Part shown: positions 28,401 to 41,800 of the stretch, in pieces
Layout: the number at the start of each line of letters is the position of its first letter
Position numbering within the stretch: position 1 is the first letter of the stretch
Assembly: GCF_017498545.1 (NCBI RefSeq)
Contig: NZ_CP071793.1
Location: 3,038,001 to 3,102,000 of the forward strand
Length of the DNA: 64,000 nucleotides
Direction of reading: 5' to 3'
From: Sulfidibacter corallicola
GTDB lineage: Bacteria; Acidobacteriota; Holophagae; Acanthopleuribacterales; Acanthopleuribacteraceae
Translations under genes and position numbers: made by a program
Notes under the pieces: model-generated
Databases searched by the model: none
Seen by the model: only the letters and a program-made list of their open reading frames with translations
Told to the model about the DNA's origin: nothing

Positions 28401-29719
28401 TTCAAGCCAAAAACAACCGCTCGTTTGATATCGGGATGGCGCGCCAGCACGTCCTCCACTTTTTTCGGATCCACCTTGTAACCGCCGGTCTCGATAAACG
28501 TCTGCTTGCGACCCATGATGCGCAGGTTACCCTGCTTGTCCAGCAGGCCCATATCGCCGGTGCGGTAGACGCCATCGTGGAAGGCGGCGGCGGTGGCCTC
28601 GGGCATGGCGTCGTAGCCGCCCTGAGGCAGGACGGGACTGGCAATGTAGACCATGCCCACCTTGCCGGCGGGAAGATCGCGGCCGGCCTCGTCGCGAATC
28701 AGGATTTCGACGCGGTCCAGACCCGGTCCTACCAGTTCGGGTCGGAACTCGGATCCCACGGTCAGGTTCATGGAAACCGAGCCGGTTTCGGTAGAGCCGT
28801 AAAGCTGGCGCACGGGTACGGCAAAACGCTCCAAAAAGGCCTCGAAAACCGCCAGCGGCAGGCGCCCGCCGGAGCTGACGGCCCAGCGGATCTTGTCCAA
28901 ACGACGCGGCGAATGGCCATCGTCGGGTACCTGGGCCAGCGCATCGTATTGATAGGCTACCGCGACCAAAAGGCGCACCTGTTCCCGTTCCAGCAGTTCC
29001 AAAACGTCGCGGCACCGAGCGACGAAGGGTACCTCCACGACACGGGCCTGTTCGTACACGGGAGCGAGAAGCACCAGCGTGGCACCGCTGCCGATGGCCG
29101 CCAGCAACCCGTTGCCCAACCCGTAGGAGTGGTACAGCGGAACCAGGCAAGCCACCGTGTCGGCGCTGGTCAGTCGGGCGGAAGTGACGAAGTTCATCGA
29201 CTCGTAGTAGAGGTTTTCGCGGGTGCGACAGACGCGTTTGCGATAGCCCTCGGAACCGGAGGTGTAGAGGTAGAGCGCGCGGCCCTCGTCGGGTGGCAGG
29301 TCAACCTCCGTCTCGCCCTGGAACAGGGTGTTGTCGGGTACGGCACAAAGATCGGCCTCGGGGCAGTTGTCGACAATCAGGCGGCGGACCCGCGTTTCGT
29401 CTTCCTGACCACAGATGACCTGTAGGGGTTGCGCATCGGTCAGGTAGACCGCCAGGGCCTCGTCTTTCAGCGCCCGGTTGAGCGGAAGTAGGGTTGCACC
29501 GCGAGCCAACCCGGCGAACATGGCCACCACGAAGGAGGGGCAGTTGGGCAACATCAGAACCACGCAATCTTCCGGGTTGACGCGGGAGGAAATCAGGTTG
29601 GCGGCGAAGCAGCGCACCTGTTGAAGCAGGCTTTCGTAGGAGATCCGCGTGGCGCCGTAAACCAAGGCCGTCTTTTGGGCGTGGTCGCGGGCAGTCTTTT
29701 CAAAGAGCCGGTAGAGCAT
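25478..29719 (-). CDS. PKS loading protein: acyl ligase-ER-ACP-KS, ends after the KS
   Basis: The product has 1413 residues. ATG 29719 (MLYRLFEK) follows AAGGA by 8 nt; the longer frame lacks a site. Domains: AMP-binding acyl/carboxylate ligase about 1-507 ([22 protein letters not shown], and C-terminal LGKIVK with the catalytic Lys); enoyl reductase about 525-840 ([17 protein letters not shown] site); ACP with phosphopantetheine Ser910 (GLDSL); KS about 987-1410 with Cys1155 in DTACSSA and both active-site His motifs (EAHGTGT, SNIGHTE). The ligase should adenylate a free acid and load it on the ACP, and the ER may saturate an alpha,beta-unsaturated starter, as in the ligase-ER-ACP loaders of rapamycin and FK506. 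The protein stops nine residues after the VHVILE end of the KS, with no AT and no docking helix. Its natural continuation is protein A (53306-58597). It is the last gene of the operon, 89 bp after gene C. Confidence 0.93.
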   Translation of the reverse strand: MLYRLFEKTARDHAQKTALVYGATRISYESLLQQVRCFAANLISSRVNPEDCVVLMLPNCPSFVVAMFAGLARGATLLPLNRALKDEALAVYLTDAQPLQVICGQEDETRVRRLIVDNCPEADLCAVPDNTLFQGETEVDLPPDEGRALYLYTSGSEGYRKRVCRTRENLYYESMNFVTSARLTSADTVACLVPLYHSYGLGNGLLAAIGSGATLVLLAPVYEQARVVEVPFVARCRDVLELLEREQVRLLVAVAYQYDALAQVPDDGHSPRRLDKIRWAVSSGGRLPLAVFEAFLERFAVPVRQLYGSTETGSVSMNLTVGSEFRPELVGPGLDRVEILIRDEAGRDLPAGKVGMVYIASPVLPQGGYDAMPEATAAAFHDGVYRTGDMGLLDKQGNLRIMGRKQTFIETGGYKVDPKKVEDVLARHPDIKRAVVFGLNARHLGQVVKAVVEGPAELSQAEVLAYCSEHLASYECPRFVDIRDKLPRDALGKIVKEALVGGTSERETAASNFVLDPGRRGSPDQMVWRISQGREPGKGEVLVQVLAVGLSFLDAQKLSVPESAEKNGRTHDGPGSGCCGRILALGPDVGDRVAGDLAVGDEVVMLHPGCLAGQLCVPAALVAPKPSCLSVEQAAALPFPYMTAHHALTRVAQLKPEERLLIYAAPGGLGLAAVQVGHHLGATVFASADKQETRDHLDGLQGVEVVDSSNPDFKGELATEWGRQGLDVVLNSLSGAYIAKGLNLLRNGGRFVELGQADYRADNQLGLKPFLRGLSFSLVDLPGMVAYAPEQVGALLREVTALADAGVYRPRIDWDVPASEIRTAFNHLLTGTQIGNVVVDLRDRDLQLAPEHAEPAKQVTPLVTRLGFYHPDRRLEALRGTIRGEIGRILRRTTEELPLDESFRAMGLDSLSTIVLQNRLSELCDLNLSVVFIWEHPTIDQLSAAVLARLDFDDAAVPQKRMDRRRGPRRSKRDRRAKSQVSGFSLYAEPIAVVGIGCRLPGGVDSPESFWDLLLSGRDPIGPVPAERGPEAWKTRDGRPIQGGFLEGVADFDAGFFGIGESEALMMDPQQRLLLELSWEALEDAAIAPDSLRTGQTGVYLGMSFADYGQRALYGSHPDQLALYSSIGNLFSMAAGRISYHLGLHGPSLTLDTACSSALSALHHACIGLHADECDLALVGGVNLMLAPNPTLAMSSMEALAADSRCKVFDAAADGIVRSEAGAMLVLKPLNAAMRDGDRIYASIRGSACNHDGRSNGLTAPSGKAQKMVIRHALHHAGVRPEHIDYVEAHGTGTRLGDPIEIAALADVYREGRSAEHPLILGSVKSNIGHTEACAGAAGFIKTALALSKSVIPANLHFRQPNPMVPWNELPLRVADEARAWPVRGNRHGMAGVSAFGMAGTNVHVILEQIPPR

Positions 29720-29808
29720 GGTTTTTTCCTTGATGAGGTTGATGTGGCAGTTGATGGCAGGGGAGCGGGTTGTCGCGCGGGCACGGCGAGGCCGCGCCGG
29801 ATCGGCAC

Positions 29809-32800
29809 TTAGAGGCGTGAGCGCCATTCGAGGATGTGGGCGCTCAGCTCGGCGGCGTACTGGGTCAGCATGGTGAAATGATCGCCCGGAGAAGTGACCT
29901 CGGTCAGGTTTGGACAATGCTCCTTCCAGTAGTCGGAAGGCCGCGAGAGCATGTCGGGACAAGTCTGGCTTTGCTGAACGGCCATCAGCTCGGCGGCACT
30001 CACGAAGAGCGTCGGCGTGTTTGGCTTGTGGCCTGGTTCGAACGTGAAGGGCGTGTACCAGCCGAAGGCGGTCAGCTCGGCTTCACTGAGGTGCTGCAAC
30101 GCGGCGGTCAAAGGCTGGGATTCGCGAACGGGCACGGCACGGGCCAGGACATCACGCACCATCAGGGCGGGATGCAACGCGGTGCTCCAGGTTGAGGCGG
30201 GTGGCAGACTGTCCACCAGAACCAAGCCGGCGGGCGGTGTGCCGCGCCGTTCCAAAATCCGAGTGACTTCGATGGCCGCGGGACCACCGGCCGAATGGGC
30301 CAATAGGGTATTCGGCCGTTCGGACAGGAAGGTGCCGATATGATCGGCATAGGCCGTGGCCATGGAGGAGAGGCTCGCGAACAGCGGTTCCTGGGCTTGG
30401 TAGCCCGGATGGGTGATGCAGTATACCGGCAGGCGTCCCACCAGCGTCTCGGCCAACGGGCGATACTGTAGCGATTGGGCCGGGATCATCGAGGGAATGC
30501 AGACGAGGGCGCCTTGCCCGGGTCCGTCGGCCAGTAGGCGCATTGCCACGGGCGCATTGCCCGCATCGGCCCCCTGTCGATTCATGCGCATACGGCCCGC
30601 CAGCAACAGCAGATCGACGGTGGCCGTTTCGTCGGCTTCGAAAAGGGCGCGGTGCAGCCAAGACGATGGGTTGGCGTGGGCGCTTTCGGAACGCGTGCCC
30701 GACTTGATTTCGTCCGTGCGATGTTTTTCCCGTCCTGGTAACTCGACCGGTCCGGTCGTGCCAGCGGAGGTTTGAACGGCGGCGGTATCCAGGAAACGGT
30801 CGACCAGCCAAGCGATCAGGTCCGCCACATGCTCGTGATCGAAGAGCAAGGTGGCGGGTAGATCCACTGCCAATGCCTGAGCCAGACGGTTGCGAATCTC
30901 CACTGCCATCAGCGAGTCCAGGCCCAGGTCACGCAGCGGCTTTTCAGCAGTCACGGCAGCGGCCCCCGGTAGGGCCAGCACGGCGGCGATCTCGCCGCGC
31001 ACCATGCGTGCCATGCTCTCGGCATCGACAACGGGTTCGACGGCGGCCGGTGCGGCATGGCGGGGCCGAGCGGCAGGAACCAGTTCGCGCAGCAGCGCGG
31101 GAAGTCGATCGCGACGCTCGCCGAGCTCCAACATCACCGGCACCAACAGGCTCTCTGGTCGCCCGATTGCCGCCGCCAACTGTGCCAGACCCGCTTCGGG
31201 GGAGAAGGCGCGCAGGCCCGCGCGCTTCATCCGCGCCATATCGGCTTGCCCCAAGGCGGCGGTCATGCCGAAACCCTGGCGCTCCCAAAGGCCCCAGGCC
31301 AGGCTGAGCGCGGGCAGGCCTTGGCCACGCCGCCACGATGCCAGCCCATCCAGGTAGGTATTGGCGGCGGCGTAGTTGCTCTGGCCCGGCCCGCCCAGGA
31401 CGCCCGCTGCGGACGAGAACAGGATGAAGAAATCCAACGGCCGGTCGCGCGTCAATCGGTGCAGGTTCCAGGCGCCCGCGGCCTTCGATTGCCACACCCG
31501 CGTCAGTTGATCCGGCTTCAGTTCGGTCAGCAACCCATCGGCCAGCACACCGGCACAATGCACAATGCCGCGAATGTCGGCAACGTCCATGGCGGCTTGC
31601 AAAGAAGCAGGATCCGCCACATCGCAGGCGACGATGTCCACCACGGCCCCCTGGCCGTTCAACCGTGTCGCCAATTCTGTCGCGCCCGGCGCTGACGATC
31701 CCCGTCGCGATGTAAGCACCAGGCGGGTCACACCCATCTCGCGGACCATCCATTCGGCCGTCAGGCGCCCCAACTCACCCGTCCCGCCCGTAATCAGCAC
31801 CGCGCCTTCCGGCGCGGCGAGCGGTTGCGGTGCCGTCTCCGACGTTTGCTCCGCTCGGGAAACCGGGCGGTCGGCGGGCAGCAGACGCGGCGCCAGCGCG
31901 TCGGAACCGCGCAGCGCCAGCTCCGGCTCTTCGCGTACGGCAAGGGCTGCCTGGATCAATGCTTCCGGGGTGGTCTCATCGCAATCGATCAGGCGCAGGT
32001 CGCGGCCGGGGTGTTCTGCGCGCGCACTGCGCAACATGCCCCAAATGGGAGCTTGCTGCGGCCGCACCACCGGATCGTCGGGCCCCACCGAGACCGCTCG
32101 CCGCGTCAGCCACACCAGCGGCCGATGCTTCAGCGATTCATCCAACAGGGCGCTGCGTAATTGATCCATCACACTTCGGCTTTGGGTCAGGCCGGCGGCC
32201 GCGTTCTCTCCGACGGCATCGGAACAGGTGAACACCAGCGCACCCTGATCCGCCGACTCGGCGCCCTGGGCCTGATCAAGGGAAATGGCGCGCCACGTCG
32301 GCGCGTACAGATGGCGGGCCTCCCGTTGCAGCGCGGCGCGGATTTGCTGGGCCGTGGCCGGGCGCGTGATCATTTGATCGATACGGCCCAGGGCATTGCC
32401 GCCGCCATCGAATAGACTGATGCGGACCCCCTCCGAAGCGGGCTCCAGGCGGGCGTAGAGGTGCTCGGCTCCGTGAGCCCACAGCACTGCACCGCGCCAG
32501 GAGAAGGGCAGCCGCACCTCGCGCTGTGCGTCCCCGCGGCAGAAGAGGGCGTGCAGTGCCGCATCCAACAGGGCGGGAAACAGGCCGTACGCCTCGGCTT
32601 CACTTTCCCGCTGATCGTCGACAACCACTTTTGCATAAAGGGTTTGGCCGTTGCGCCACACCTCGCTCAGTGCCTGAAACGCGGGCCCATACTCAAAGCC
32701 CAGCTCCGCCAGATCCGTGTAAAGATCGTTTAGGGTTACCGCTTCGGCATCGGTCGGTGGCCAAACCAGCGTTTCGGTACTTGGTGACACGCCTGTTTGG

Positions 32801-35800
32801 CTCAGACGGCCCATGGCGTGCAACATCCAAGCTGTCTCGGTTTCTCGCTCCGGTCGCCCGTGAATCGTGAAGCTGCCCGCGTCGTCCAGGCGCAACTGCA
32901 GTTGAACCGCCTGGTTGCCGTCCAGCACCAGCGGTTGGGCCAAGGTCAGCTCCTCAATCCCCGGCTTGTTTTGCCGATGAGCGGCCGCCCAAACCAGCTC
33001 GAGGAAGGCCACACCGGGAAACAGGACCGTATTGAAAACGGCGTGATCGCGCAACCAGGGATGGGTCTCGGCCGAAAGGCGTGCGCTGAACAGAATGTCG
33101 CCGTCTTCGGCCAACGCCGTGACCGCGCCCAGCAAGGGGTGCTCGCTGCCACCCAAACCCGCCGCGCGCACATCGGTCGTACCGGCGGGTTTCAAGGGCA
33201 GGCGGAACTGTTCGTGTTGGAAGGGGTAGGTGGGGACCTGCGTCGGCCGGCCCGTCATGAGCCGGGAAAAGGGGACCGCGACGCCCCGGCACCAGGCCTG
33301 CCCCAGACCGTGCAGCAGCATCAATTGTTCGGGCTGGTCGCGGCGCAGTGATGAGACCATGCCGCCGCTGCCGCCGACCTCGCCGCGTACCGCTTCCGTC
33401 GCCACCGTCAGCAGAGGATGGGGACTCATTTCGATAAAGACGTGCGGGCCGTCCTGCCAGAGTTGGCGGACCACTTCGCCGTATTGCACCGGTTCGCGCA
33501 TGTTGGCGAACCAGTAGTCGGCCGTCAGTTGTTCGCCCGCAATCGGTTCGGCGCTGACCGTCGACCACATGGGGATGTTGCCGGCGCGTGGCCTCAAGCC
33601 GTCCAATTCACGGAGCAGATCGTCGCGCAAGGCGTCAACGGCGGGCGAGTGAGAGGCAAAGTCCGTCTGGACCTTGCGGCAGAAAACGGAGCGTTGCTGG
33701 AGTTCGGCGACAAGTGCATCGACGGCAACGGCTTCGCCCGAGACAACGATGTTCTTTGGACTGTTGACCACCGCAATGGACAGGCGATTCGCGTACTCGT
33801 CGCGGTCGAGTATTTGGGCCACTTCGTGCTGATCCATTTCGACCAGGGCCATGGCGCCTTGGCCTGAAATGCGCTCCATCAGGAGGCTGCGAAGGTAGAT
33901 GACCGACACGGCGTCTTCGAGGGAAAGCATCCCGGCGGCATAGGCGGCGGCCACTTCACCCTGGCTGTGACCCACCACCGCATCGGCCTCGATCCCACGC
34001 GCTCGCCAGACGGCGGTGAGGCCCACGTACATGGCGAAAAGCAACGGTTGTATCACATGGGTCTCGGCAAAACGCGAGTGTTCGGCGGTTGCATGCAAGG
34101 CCTCGATGACGGAAAACCCGGCCTGCTCGCGGATAAGTTCGTCGCATTCCCGCAGGGCCGCCGCAAAGGGTTCGGATTGCGCCATCAGTTGACGACCCAT
34201 GCCCAACCATTGCGCGCCCTGACCGGGGTAGACAAAAACGATGCGGGGTTGGGCAATCGCCTGGATATGGCCGACCCGTTGCAGATCGGCGAGCAGTTGT
34301 TCGCGGGTTGAGAAGGCCAGGGCCCAGCGATGCTCGAAGTGTTGCCGGGCCTGGGCCGCGGTGAAACAAATATCGGCCAGGTTCGCCGTGGGATGGTCTT
34401 CCAGCCATGAACGGTAGCGGGCGGCCTGATCGCGCAAAGCGGCCGCGCTCTTGGCCGAAAGCAACAACAGGTTGTCGCTCGGCTCCGATTCGGCCGTTGG
34501 CGCCATTGCGGCCGCCGCGGCGGGCGGGGATGCGGGCGCCTCTTCCAAAATGACGTGGGCATTGGTGCCCGAAATGCCAAATGCGCTGATACCGACCAGG
34601 CGGGGACGTGCCGGATCGCGTTTCCATTCCCGTCCCTCGGTCAACAGGGCCAGACCGCCGGCGGACCAATTCACATCGGGATTGGGTTGCGCGGTATGCA
34701 GCGTGCGCGGGAGCTTTTCGTGCTGCAGGGCCTCGATCATCTTGATCAGACCGGCGGCGCCGGCGGCTGCCTGGGTGTGGCCGATGTTCGACTTGGCGGA
34801 ACCCAGGTAGAGCGGGCGGTTCGCGGGTCGGCCCGGCCCGAAGACGGCACTCAGCGCGCCGGCCTCCAACGGGTCACCCAAACGGGTCCCGGTGCCGTGG
34901 GCCTCTACGGCGTCCACATCGTCGGGGGTCACTGACGCGGCGTTCAAAGCCTCGCGAATCACGCGTTGCTGGCTGGGTCCGTTGGGCGCGGTCAGGCCCT
35001 GGCTGCGCCCGTCCTGGTTGACGGCCGTGCCGCGTACCAGGGCCAGAATGGGATCGCCGTCCCGATGCGCATCGGATAGGCGTTTGAGGACCAGAATACC
35101 GCAGCCCTCGGCCCAGCCGGCACCGTCGGCCCAAGCGGAAAAACTCTTGCAGCGACCATCGGGGGCCATGCCCTTCAAGCGGCTGAACTCCACGAAGATC
35201 GAGGGCGAATTCATGACGGTCACCCCGCCCGCGAGGGCTGCGTCGCATTCACCCAGGCGCAGACTGGTCACGGCCAAATGCAGCGCGGCCAGCGAGGAGG
35301 AACAGGCGGTGTCCACCGTCATGGCCGGTCCCTGCAGACCCAGCGTGTAGGAAAGGCGTCCGGCGATGACGGCACTGGAGGTGCCGGTACCGGCGTAGCC
35401 GTCGAGGCCGTCCAGACCCACGTCCATCACGCGATAGTCGGAGTTCATCGCGCCGATGAAGACGCCGGTTCGGTTGCCGCTCTTGTCCTGTGGTTTGATG
35501 AAGGCGCGTTCGAGGGCTTCCCAGGCCACTTCCAGGAGCAGGCGCTGCTGGGGATCCATGCCCTGAGCCTCGCGCGGCGAGATGCCGAAGAAGGCGGCAT
35601 CGAAGCCATTGATGTCGTGGAGGAAGCCGCCCTCCTTGGCGTAGGTTTTGCCGACCGCCTCGGGATCGGCGTCATAGAGGGCGCGGATGTCCCAGCGGTC
35701 ATGGGGGAAGGGTTCGATGGCGTCGCGGCCATTGTCCAAAAGGGACCAGAAGGCTTCGGGTGTGGTGATGCCGCCGGGCAGGCGACAGGCGGTGGAAATG

Positions 35801-38800
35801 ACGGCAATCGGCTCGTCCAGGGCTTGGATTCTCGGGCGGGTTGTCACCCTGGCATCGGATGCGGAGGCCGGTTGTCGTTGGGAAAGTAGGTATTCGGCGA
35901 GGGTGCCCGCATTGGCGTAATCGAAGAGCAGCGTCGTGGGCAGGTCCATGTCCACGGCCTGACTCAGGCGGTTGCGGATCTCCACGGCCATCAGCGAATC
36001 CAGACCCAGCTCGTGCAGGGGTTTATCGGCGGGGATGGCGCCCGCCCCTGGCAGTGCCAGAACGGAGGCAATCTCGCCGCGCACCATGTGCAACATGCCG
36101 TCGGCGTCCATGACCTGTCCGGCGGTTGCCGCGGCGGCTCGGCGTCGGGGTGCCGGGCGGGCCATGTCTCGGAGTAAAGCGGGGACTTGATCGCGGCTCT
36201 TGCGACCCAGGTGCAGCACCATGGGGATCAGCAGGCTTTCCGGCCGCTTCAAGGCCGCATCTAGCTGTTCCAGACCCCGCTCGACGGAAAAGGCTCCGAT
36301 GCCTTGTCGCGCGAGGCGGGCCAGATCGGCCGTGCCCAAATGGGCCGTCATGCCGACACCCTGCTGTTCCCACAGGCCCCAGGCCAAGCTGAGGGCGGGA
36401 AGGCCGTGGGCGCGTCGAAAGCCCGCCAGGGCATCCAGGTAGCTGTTGGCGGCGGCGTAGTTGCCCTGTCCCGGGCCGCCCAGTACGCCCGCGGCGGAGG
36501 AGAACAGAATAAAGAAATCCAACTGATGATCGGCGGTCAGACAGTGGAGGTTCCAGGCCCCGGCGGCCTTGGGTTGCCAGACGCGCTGCAGCGATTCCGG
36601 TGTCATCTGGGCCAAAAGGCCGTCGTCCAACACGCCCGCGCAGTGGACAATGCCGCGAATGGCGGAGAAATCGATGGCTGCCGCCAACGCGTCCCGATCG
36701 GCCGCATCGCACGCCACGAAGTGGACTCGAGCACCCAGCGCTTCCAGCGCCGTCCGTAGCGAAGCCGCGCCGGGCGCATCCGAACCACGTCGCGAGGTAA
36801 GAATCAAATGGGTTATGGCGTGATCGCGTACCAGGCGCTCCGCGACCAGACGGCCCAACTCGCCGGTTCCCCCGGTAATCAGCACGGCGGCATCCGGCCT
36901 GGAGCGCAAAGCCGGGGTTTGCGGTTCGGCGGTCGCGTTCTCTTCCAGATTGGAAACCGGTGAGAGGCGCGGCACAAACAGCCGCTGCCCGCGCAAGGCC
37001 ATCTCGGGTTCGCCTTGAACGGCGAGGGCGGCCCGAAGCGCCGCTTCGGGAGTGTCCGCGTCGCAATCGATCAGGCGCAGATCGCGGTCCGGGTATTCCC
37101 CGCGCGCGCTGCGCAACAGGCCCCAAATAGATGCCTGTTGCGGCCGCGTCAGCGTCTCGTCGGGTTCGACGGCAACCGCGTTGCGGGTCAGCCAAACCAG
37201 GGGCCGATCTCGCGAGGTTTCGTCCGCCGTGGTTTCGCTCAATTGTGCGGCGGCCGTTTGAGCTGCGATGAGGGCCGTGGCCGCACCTTCACCTTCGGCT
37301 TGCGCACACTTGAAGATCAGAGCGCGTTGGGTGTTGTCGTCGGGCGTTTGCGACAGCGCTATCTCGCGCCAGTTCAGGCGGTACAGGTGGCGGGCTTCGC
37401 GGCGCAGGGCGGCGCGCACCTGTTCGGCCGTGGCCGGACGCGTGATCAGCTGTCGGATGGTACCCAGCGGATTGCCGCCGCCGTCGTATAGGGCGATACG
37501 CGCGCCGGCGGTATCGGGCTCCAGCCGCGCGAGCAGCTCGCGCGCTCCACCGGCCCACAGCGAGGCACCTTGCCAGTGAAAGGGCAAGCGCACTTGGGGT
37601 GGCCCTTCGTCATTGACGTGTGCGACATAGTAGAGCGCGTGCAGGGCCGCATCCAGCAGGGCCGGAAACATGCCGTAGGCCTCGGCCTCGCCGGCATGCC
37701 GCTCGGGCAGCACGACTTTAGCGTAAAGCGCGCGCTCGTCGCGCCATACCTCGCGCAGATTGCGGAAGGCCGGTCCATAGGCAAAACCCAGTTCGGAGAG
37801 TTCGTCGTACAGGGTGTCGACGGCAACCGCTTCGCGGCCGGCAGGTGGCCAGGACAGGCGTTCCGGTTCAGGTTGCGGAGCCGCCGCACTCAGGCGACCC
37901 AGCGCATGTGGCACCCAGGGCGCCTGGTCATCGTCTTCGGGTCGGCCGTGAATGGCGAAACCGCCCGTCGCATCCACGCGCAACTGGAGTTGGACGCCGC
38001 GTTCGGCGTGCAGCACCAGCGGTTGGGCCAAGGTCAATTCCTCCACGGCGGCCTTTTCCAGGCGGCGTGCCGCCGCCCAGGCCAACTCCAGGAAGCCGGT
38101 GCCGGGAAACAGCACCGTTCCGTGCACGGCGTGGTCGCGCAGCCAGGGCAGCCGGCGCGGCGAGATTCGTGCGGTGAACAGAAAATCGCCGTCCTCGGCC
38201 AAGGGCGTTTCAGCGCCCAAGAGTGGGTGCTCGGCGGCGCTCAAGCCGGCGGCGCGCACATCGGCCGTTTGTTTCGCGGCCGATTCGCGACGGTACGGCT
38301 TGTGTTGGAAGGGGTAAGTGGGCAGGTCGATCAACCGGCCCGGCAAGATCTCCGGCCAGGCAACGGAAACGCCGCGACACCAAGCCTGTCCCAGGCCGTG
38401 CAGCAGCGTTTTCACTTCGGGTTGGTCGCGCCGCAGGGATGAGACGGTGCCGCCGCTGCCGCCCACGGCAGCGCGTACTTCTTCGGTGGCCACGGTCAGC
38501 AAGGGGTGCGGGCTGATTTCCACGAAGACATGTGGACCCGATTGCCAGAGTTGGTCAACCACCTTGCCGTACAGCACGGGTTGGCGCAGGTTGTCGTACC
38601 AGTAGGCGGCGTTCAAGTCGGTACCCGCGATGGGTTCGGCTTTCACGGTGGACCACATGGGAATGTTGCCCGCGCGCGGCGAAAGTTGGTCGAGTTCGCC
38701 GATGAGATCGTCGCGCAAGGCGTCCACGGCAGGACTATGGGAGGCGACATCCACCTGAATCTTGCGGCAGAACAGCGATTGCCGCTGCATCTCGGCCACC

Positions 38801-41800
38801 AGTTCATCGATGGCGGCGGTTTCACCCGAAACCACGCAACCCTTGTCACTGTTGACCACGGCCACGGAGAGACGGTCGCCGTAACGGCGTTGTTGCAACA
38901 TCCGTTCGGTGTCTTCACGGCTCATTTCAAGCAGGGCCATCGCCCCCTGGCCGGCAATGCGCTCCAACAGTCGGCTGCGACGGCAGATGACCGCGACGGC
39001 GTCCTCGAGGGAGAGGTGACCGGCGGCGTAGGCCGCGGCAACCTCCCCTTGACTGTGACCCACCACGGCATCGGCTTCCACGCCGTGGGCACGCCAGACA
39101 GCGGTGAGACCGGCGGCAACGGAAAAGAGCAACGGTTGCACGACCTGGATTTCGCGCATGCGGGAGCGTTCCGGTGCGGCCCGCAACTCGTCGATGACCG
39201 AGAACCCGGCTTCGGCTCGGATCAAGGTATCGCAGGCTTCCAGGGCCGTGCGGAACGGTTCGGATCGTTCCAACAATTGGCGACCCATGCCCAACCATTG
39301 GGCACCTTGTCCGGGGTAGACGAACACCACGCGCGGATCGGTGACGGCGTCGTGTCCGTCGACCTGATGCAGGCCCTCGAGCAGTTGTTCGCGATCCGAG
39401 AAGGCCAGGGCGCTGCGGTGGGAAAAGGCGGTGCGCGATACGGCCGCGCTGAAGCAGAGGTCGGCCGGATCGATGGCGGGTTCGGCGCTGGCCAGGAGGC
39501 GGTAGCGGGCGGCCTGTTCGCGCAGTGCGGCGGGCGTCATGGCCGATAGCAACAGCAGGTGGTCGGCGGGCTTGCTTTGAGACTCGGGTTCGGGTGCGGG
39601 TGCGGTATCAGCGGGAGCCTCTTCCAGAACGATGTGGGCATTGGTGCCGGAAACCCCGAAGGAACTGACACCCGCTCGGCGTGGGCGGGCCTCGTCGCGC
39701 GGCCAGGGCTGTTGTTCCTTCAACAGGGTCAGCCCACTGCCTTGCCAGTCGATGTGGGGGCTGGGTTCCTCGACGTACAGGGTCTTGGGAAGCTGTTCAT
39801 GTTGCAGGGCCAAGACCATTTTGATGATACCCGCCACACCGGCGGCTGCCTGGGCATGACCGATATTGGACTTGGAGGAACCCAGCCACAGGGGACGGGC
39901 CTCGTCGCGATTCGATCCGAAGACGGCAGTTAGGGCACCGGCCTCGAGGGGATCGCCAAGGCGGGTACCGGTGCCGTGGGCTTCGATGGCGTCCAGGTCG
40001 TTAGGAGCCAGGCCGGCGGTGTGCAAGGCTTGGCGAATGACGCGCTGCTGGCTGGGCCCGTTGGGGGCCGTCAAGCCCTGACTGCGGCCGTCCTGGTTGA
40101 CGGCCGTGCCGCGCACCAGGGCCAACACGCGGTCACCGTCCCGTTGCGCATCGGACAGGCGTTTGAGGACCAGCATGCCGCAGCCCTCGGCCCACCCGGC
40201 ACCGTCGGCCCGCGCGGAGAAACTCTTACAGCGGCCATCGGCGGCCATGCCCTTGAGGCGGCTGAACTCCACGAAGATCGAGGGGGTGTTCATCACCGTC
40301 ACGCCTCCCGCCAGGGCCGCGTCACATTCGCCCAGGCGCAGGCCCTGAACGGCCAGGTGCAGCGCCACCAACGAGGAGGAGCAGGCCGTGTCCACCGTCA
40401 TCGCGGGCCCTTGCAGGCCCAGGAAATAGGACAGTCGGCCGGCAACCACGGCGCTCGAGGTCCCGGTTCCCGCGTAACCGTCCAAATCCTCCCTGCCGGC
40501 ATCGGGCTCCATGTAATCCGAGTTCATGGCCCCGATGTACACGCCGGTTCGGCTCTCGACGAGGGTGGCGGGCATCAGCCGCGCCCGTTCCAGCGCTTCC
40601 CAAGTCACTTCCAGGAGTATGCGTTGCTGGGGGTCCATGCCACGGGCCTCGCGGGGGGAAATGCCGAAAAAGGCGGCATCGAAACCCTCGACATCGCGGA
40701 GGAACCCGCCCTCCTTGGCATAGCTCTTACCGGCCGCATCGGGATCGGGATCGTAGAGCGCTTCGGTGTCCCAGCGCTCGGGAAAGGGACCAACGGCGTC
40801 GCTGCCCCGTTCCAGCAGGGACCAGTAGGCCTCGGGTGAAGTCACATCGCCGGGCAAGCGACAGGCGACGGCGACGACGGCAATGGGTTCGTCGAGACGG
40901 GATTCGGGATCGATGGGGGCGGCCTCGGAAGGAACGACCTCCGCCTGGTTTCCGGTGTTGGCGGGCGTCTGGGTCTCCTGGATGAAGGTAGCCAAGGCGC
41001 GTGCGTTGGGATAATCGAAGAGCAGCGTTGTGGGCAGGGGGCTGTCCACGAGACGGTTGAGGCGATTGCGTATTTCCACCGCCATCAGGGAATCCAAACC
41101 CATTTCGGACAGCGGTTGATCGGAAGGAACGGACTCGGGTCCCGGCAAGGCAAGGGCGGAGGCGATCTCGGCCCGGGTGGCCTGCAACATACCTTCGGCA
41201 TCGCGGGGACGTGGAGCAGCGGCACTGGCGGCGGCAGCGGCGCGGGGGGGATCGTTGGCGCGTGCCAGCTCACGCAGAATGGGCGCTACTTCCTCGCGAC
41301 GCTTACGGGCCAGATCGGCGGCCATGGGTACCAGCAGGGTGTCGGGTCGGGTCAGGGCCAGATCCAGCAGGTGCAGGCCTCGCTCGATGGAAAGGGCGCC
41401 GAAGCCGGAACGGCGCATGCGGTTCAGGTCAGCCGCGCCCAAGTGGGCCGTCATGCCGAAACCCCGCTGTTCCCACAAGCCCCAGGCCAGGCTGAGGGCG
41501 GGCAGGCCCAGCTTGCGGCGATGGGCGGCCAAAGCGTCGAGAAAGCTGTTGGCGGCGGCGTAATTGGACTGGCCCGGTCCGCCTAGGACCCCCGCGACTG
41601 AGGAGAACATCACAAAGCAATCCAAATCGTGCCGGCAGGTCTGTTCGTGCAGATGCCAGGCGGCGGCTGCCTTGGGTTGCCAGGTTCGTTGCAGGGACTC
41701 GGGGGTCATTTGAGTCAACAGACCATCGTCCAGCACGCCCGCGCAATGGAAGACGGCGCGCACGCGCTCGAAATCAACCGCTGCCCGCAGCGAGGCGGCG

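Noticed and set aside
27110..29425. A 771-codon plus-strand open frame opposite the PKS loading gene
   Set aside because: The minus strand carries clear ligase and ER motifs over the same bases; the plus-strand translation has no recognisable domain and no ribosome site.
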